The translations under genes were made by a program, and so were the position numbers. The notes below the pieces were generated by a model. It did not search any database. It was not told the DNA's origin and saw only the letters and a list, made by a program, of their open reading frames with translations. Shown here in pieces: positions 60,166 to 64,000 of a stretch of DNA of 64,000 nt. Source of the DNA: Pseudomonas viridiflava (lineage in GTDB: Bacteria; Pseudomonadota; Gammaproteobacteria; Pseudomonadales; Pseudomonadaceae); the NCBI RefSeq assembly GCF_900601905.1, contig NZ_UWFA01000380.1, positions 124,001 through 188,000 on the forward strand, read 5' to 3'. Position 1 is the first letter of the stretch. Each line of letters begins with the position of its first letter.

Positions 60166-63100
60166 ATGTCATCTACACATTCATCCGGGGGGCAGCGCTG
60201 GTTCTTTGACCAACCGTTGCGTGAGCAGTTTAGCCAAGACATCAAGGACGCCCTGGCGGCCGAACGTATCAGCGAGCAGCAGTCGCTGTGGCTGGCGACA
60301 CTGCTGGACGAACCGCACCCTGAAGTGACCCTGGCTCGGGTCGATCAATTGGTGCGCGATGACCAGGTGGCGCTGCAGATCGAGCTGGCGAGCGCCTGGT
60401 TGATCACTGACCTGGCCGCGCCAGACAGCGATGTGTTTTTCAGCTCAATGCTGGACGGGCTGCAACATTTTGCTAACCGCTCACAGTGGGTCGCGTACGT
60501 GGGCCTCCATTACGGACTCACTGCGAGTGATCTGGCGGGCATCGAGTACCAGCGGGTCGAGGGCAACCTCTTCCAGCAGCGCATGCGCGTGATCCTTGAT
60601 CAGCAAGTCCGGCAGCGCCAGCAGATGATCGAGCGGCTGCAGCGTTTGCCGATACTTTCCGTAGCGCTGGGCCAGACGCTGCAAAGAAACATCGATGCAC
60701 TGATGCCCGGTACACCTCTGGACGTCTTTACCCATCTTGTCCTGATCGAAAAGATGGGCAGCTCAGAGCCAGCCATCGTGTTGGGTTCGCAGAGTATGGC
60801 CGATCTTGCCCTGCAGAATTTTGCCGGTACTGCATTGCCCGGCAGCCTGCGACGGCAGTGGCTTGATGGCGAGGGGCGGGCGTTGAGCGAGCAGCAGGCG
60901 AGCCTCTGGCGCCAAGCGCTGGCCGACGTCAGTGGCGCGTTGGTTGGGGTTTTTGAAGCGCTGCTGAGCGACTACTGGCTCGTTCCAGACCCTGACACCA
61001 CGACCCGCCGACAGCTCGCGGTCGGTGCGCTCGCCGAGTGTTTTCGCCAGCATCTGCTCGCCGCCCGACACGAAGCCGCGCTCGGCACGCAAGCGTTTGA
61101 CCGGTTGAAAAGCCTGTGCGTGGCTGGCGAAGACTGGCAGCAGCAGCTGCGGGTTTCGCGCCTGTCCCTGGCGATCGGCAGCCAGGAGCCGATCAAGCTG
61201 GCCGGTGTGTTCATGATGGATTTCAGCGACGGGCAGGTCACGGCCTTTTTCCTCTACAGCGCCAGGCGAGGGCTGCGCCGGTTCACCGACGTCGCGGCAA
61301 TAGCCGAGCACTTCGCCGGGATCGACGGGCGCGTTGAGGCCCTGGAACACAGTTCGCTGAATGATCAATGGTTGCTGCGTACCCACGGCCCGGTCCACCT
61401 GGGGGTTTATCCGGTGAGTGCCACGCCGTTGCAGAACATCCTCGACTCGATCATCAGCCTGCAAAAGCGTGATCTGGCCTTTGTCCTCAGGCAATCGTTC
61501 CAGTCGCCCGCTGAGGCGATGCTGCGAGTCGGGGTGGCGCTGAATGTTTTTGCCCTGTTTGACCCGGCGCTTGCGACGGCCGGGCAGACGGGCCGATGGA
61601 GCGCTGCGCTGATCGCTTCGGAGCAGCAGTGGTCAGCGTTCAGCGCACCTGCCAGGCGTGTTGAACTGGACATTCAACTGAGCAAAGCAAGCGACAGGCA
61701 GGCGGCCGCGCCCTGGATCCGCTACCTGATGGAGGCGCGTAACCGGCTGCAGGCGATTTACCAGGCCAGGCCAAGCGCTGCCGATTGTGCCTGCAGGCTG
61801 CTCAATGACTATCTGTCTTCACTCAGTGCCGAGCCGGTCGAGGCGCAGCGCATGTGGATTCGCGATGAAGCCGGTACGGTGGTCAGTCTGTCGGTGCTGC
61901 TGCTGGAACAGGTCAGCGGGCTTCGGGAACCAAAGGTGGCTCACGACTGTGAGGTCTATATCGACCCCGTTGACTCCGCTTATTCGCAGTATCTGCCCTG
62001 GTTGACGCCCGACCTGCTTGATCACGTGCTGGAGCGTGCGCGGCAGGCTTACGCTCAAGCGTATCTGCGCCTTAGCCGCGAGGTGCACAGCACGCAGGCG
62101 CTGATCGCCGACTCGATGATGATTCCGGCGCACGCCTCGCGTGCTGTCAGAGAGGGAGCATTGCGCCTGGCGGTTCACCTTCAGCGCAACGACCACAGGG
62201 TCAGCGAGCAGGGTTTGCAGATGCTGGAACAGGCGCTGGATCGACCTGTCTACGCCTTGCGCCAGGTATTCGGCTTTCAGACGACCGAGGTGTTTGTTCC
62301 CATGCTGGTCCATGACCGCAGCAAGCCGCCCATTGTCCTGACTAACACGCTGGTGCTGCAGCAGCCGTTGCACGGTGATGCCAGGCCATTACTGTGGTCG
62401 GCGCTGCTGGGGCTGCGCGAGTTTGACAGCCTTGCCGAGCTGCAGCTGGACCTCAAAGCCCGGCTGGCTTATCCCGCGTCCAGAGAGCATTGGCTTGGCC
62501 TGATCGACTACCCCGACCGGGACACGATACGGCGGGTTTTCCAGCGCGGCGTGCAGCCACAGGTGAGCATCAATCTGGCGCGCATCGAAGGCGATTTTCT
62601 GGCTGCTCTGGATCTCGGGGAGCTGCAACGGCAATACCGGGCCCAGGCTGCCGTTTACCAGACCGCGGTCACCTGGAGAGTGAACGCCAGCCTGTTCGAG
62701 AACATGCTGGCATCCACGGCCTCGGACGATAAGGCACGCGCCTTCATTGACCAGCAGTCTGTGCAGCTTGAATTGCACCTGTTGTCCGAGCACATTCCGC
62801 CCTGGCTGAGCCGCGCATCCCTGGACGACCTGTGGCATTTCCGGCAACTGGTCGTACGCTTTGGCCAGCTCTACAGCGCCAGGAAGTCAGTGCCGCTGAT
62901 CGCTACGCTGGATGAATACGCGACTGACCAGGTGCAGGAGCGCCTGTCGGCAGACTATCCGGACCAGCAACTGGACCCGCAGCTGATAGCCGTTACCCTG
63001 ACTCGCTACACCCCGACCCCTGGCGGAACGGGCGAGGTGCCTTCGTCGATCCCCGCTGCAACGGTGGTGATCAGTGAGTCACTGAGTAATTTCGCCATCA

Positions 63101-64000
63101 ACCGCTTTTCCCGCTACCCGGACGCCATCCTGAGTGTGGCGATGAACGATGGCACGCCGCTGCCGGAGGCGCTGGACGCGTCCTATGTAAGTGAGCTGGT
63201 TCGCGCCCTGGATGTCGGTGCAGGCTATGAGCGTTACCTGGCCGCAGCCTTTGATGAAAAGGGCCCGGATCATGCCGCTCGTCTCAGTCAGTTCATCGAG
63301 CAGGCGCCGTATGCCCTGTTGCTGATGGCTTTTCGGTTAAAGCTGCAGGGCAAGCTGAGCAACACCGGCTACGATTTCATCGACACTATTCTGCGCATGC
63401 CGGACGGCCTGGCTCGCTTGCCCCTCAAAGGGCAGAGCGTCTGTTTCAGCCCGTTAAGGCTGATTGCCGGGAATGGCTCGGCCGCCGGGTTTGTTCGCGC
63501 GGTGTATCTGATCACACCCGCAGACCAGAGCCAGGGGCCGTGGATTCTACATGCGCCCGCCGAAGAGGATTTTCTGTTCAAGGAGTACGCCGGGCAAAGC
63601 GCATTTCTCGACGACTTGAAGACCTCCAGTGAACTGCAGGCGATGCTCAACATCCGCCTGGATCCGGCGTTGCAGCTGGTCTACACCTGGGCAGGCACGG
63701 TGCAACCGGCCCTGACCTGGGGGTCGGGCGGGCTGGTGGATTTGTCGGGCTACCGATTGGAACAGGCTCAACTGGTCGTCGAGCCGATGCAGGGCAACGT
63801 CCTGCACAGCCTGTTTCGAGCCACCGAGCAGGTGATGCTCATCAATGCCCGGCGGCGCAGCGTCAGCACGGCGCAAGACGACAGCGCGCAGAATCGCTTT
63901 CTGGTGGGGCTGGGCGTTGAGCAGGCACTGATGTTCTTGCCTGGCAGAATGGGGGGGCTGATCGGTTTACTGCAGGCTCGGGATTTATTGAACGCCTCAC
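60166..64000 (+). CDS. Giant toxin-like protein, paralogue of the preceding gene (partial, 3' end beyond window)
   Basis: The frame is open without a stop from ATG 60166 to the window end, at least 1278 codons. AAGGA lies 11 nt before the ATG. It is colinear with the preceding protein. Matching blocks are EGNLFQQRMRVILDQQV (versus EGDPFEQRMLAIIDHQV), EVPSSIPAATVVISESL (versus ETPSSLPAATVVHRESL) and AYALLLMAF-type helices. The threefold unit recurs near 343, 709 and 1110 (PIKLAGVFMMDF, EVFVPMLVHDRS, VRAVYLITPADQ). The C-terminal domain, which would define its activity, is outside the window. Likely a tandem duplication that has diverged strongly. Confidence 0.85.
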   Translation, partial: MSSTHSSGGQRWFFDQPLREQFSQDIKDALAAERISEQQSLWLATLLDEPHPEVTLARVDQLVRDDQVALQIELASAWLITDLAAPDSDVFFSSMLDGLQHFANRSQWVAYVGLHYGLTASDLAGIEYQRVEGNLFQQRMRVILDQQVRQRQQMIERLQRLPILSVALGQTLQRNIDALMPGTPLDVFTHLVLIEKMGSSEPAIVLGSQSMADLALQNFAGTALPGSLRRQWLDGEGRALSEQQASLWRQALADVSGALVGVFEALLSDYWLVPDPDTTTRRQLAVGALAECFRQHLLAARHEAALGTQAFDRLKSLCVAGEDWQQQLRVSRLSLAIGSQEPIKLAGVFMMDFSDGQVTAFFLYSARRGLRRFTDVAAIAEHFAGIDGRVEALEHSSLNDQWLLRTHGPVHLGVYPVSATPLQNILDSIISLQKRDLAFVLRQSFQSPAEAMLRVGVALNVFALFDPALATAGQTGRWSAALIASEQQWSAFSAPARRVELDIQLSKASDRQAAAPWIRYLMEARNRLQAIYQARPSAADCACRLLNDYLSSLSAEPVEAQRMWIRDEAGTVVSLSVLLLEQVSGLREPKVAHDCEVYIDPVDSAYSQYLPWLTPDLLDHVLERARQAYAQAYLRLSREVHSTQALIADSMMIPAHASRAVREGALRLAVHLQRNDHRVSEQGLQMLEQALDRPVYALRQVFGFQTTEVFVPMLVHDRSKPPIVLTNTLVLQQPLHGDARPLLWSALLGLREFDSLAELQLDLKARLAYPASREHWLGLIDYPDRDTIRRVFQRGVQPQVSINLARIEGDFLAALDLGELQRQYRAQAAVYQTAVTWRVNASLFENMLASTASDDKARAFIDQQSVQLELHLLSEHIPPWLSRASLDDLWHFRQLVVRFGQLYSARKSVPLIATLDEYATDQVQERLSADYPDQQLDPQLIAVTLTRYTPTPGGTGEVPSSIPAATVVISESLSNFAINRFSRYPDAILSVAMNDGTPLPEALDASYVSELVRALDVGAGYERYLAAAFDEKGPDHAARLSQFIEQAPYALLLMAFRLKLQGKLSNTGYDFIDTILRMPDGLARLPLKGQSVCFSPLRLIAGNGSAAGFVRAVYLITPADQSQGPWILHAPAEEDFLFKEYAGQSAFLDDLKTSSELQAMLNIRLDPALQLVYTWAGTVQPALTWGSGGLVDLSGYRLEQAQLVVEPMQGNVLHSLFRATEQVMLINARRRSVSTAQDDSAQNRFLVGLGVEQALMFLPGRMGGLIGLLQARDLLNAS

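Overview
The window is a chromosomal stretch of a Pseudomonas, most likely from the fluorescens/syringae part of the genus. The evidence is gene order and protein sequence: the folD - tRNA-Arg/His/Leu - tig - clpP - clpX - lon - hupB - ppiD - fabI block, the mltD - gloB - methyltransferase - rnhA - dnaQ block, a fused QuiC enzyme, and many inverted-pair REP repeats. No phage, integrase, transposase, CRISPR array or rRNA gene was seen.

Region by region. 1-3.9 kb: a quinate/shikimate catabolic locus, with quiC (3-dehydroshikimate dehydratase), a TetR regulator and a convergent NAD-type shikimate/quinate dehydrogenase. quiC and the dehydrogenase share an upstream motif. 4.0-9.8 kb: housekeeping genes acnA, rlmM, a tandem universal stress protein and miaE. 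10.0-14.9 kb: a tripartite drug-efflux operon (MarR repressor, outer-membrane factor, EmrA, EmrB) with twin palindromic operators over the promoter. 15.0-19.6 kb: lpxH-ppiB (minus strand) and glnS-cysS (plus strand).

19.7-27.9 kb: a sigma-54 activator divergent from a six-gene ABC importer of the GlpSTPQUV (glycerol-type) architecture. A good -24/-12 promoter lies in front of it, with an upstream cluster of six TGTTCA hexamers. The two ATPases carry complementary defects, so the pair should have one consensus and one degenerate ATP site. 28.0-38.4 kb: folD, three tRNAs and the protein quality-control cluster (trigger factor, ClpP, ClpX, Lon, HU, PpiD), with a heat-shock-type promoter before lon. 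38.4-48.2 kb: fabI and a Yej-type peptide importer with two tandem binding proteins. It is flanked by two long intergenic repeat tracts of one family, each carrying a nested palindrome.

48.2-54.6 kb: mltD, gloB, a methyltransferase-like protein, rnhA, dnaQ, a streptothricin-acetyltransferase-like GNAT, a 72-residue unknown and an FMN reductase. 54.7-64.0 kb: two giant tandem paralogues resembling the Pseudomonas dermonecrotic-toxin-like (DUF6543-type) family. The first is complete (1766 aa) and ends in a domain with an HExxH zinc-protease motif; the second runs off the window. This pair is the least understood part of the window and the best candidate for an undescribed system.

REP-type inverted pairs sit at or near the 3' ends of many operons and probably act as terminators or mRNA stabilisers.
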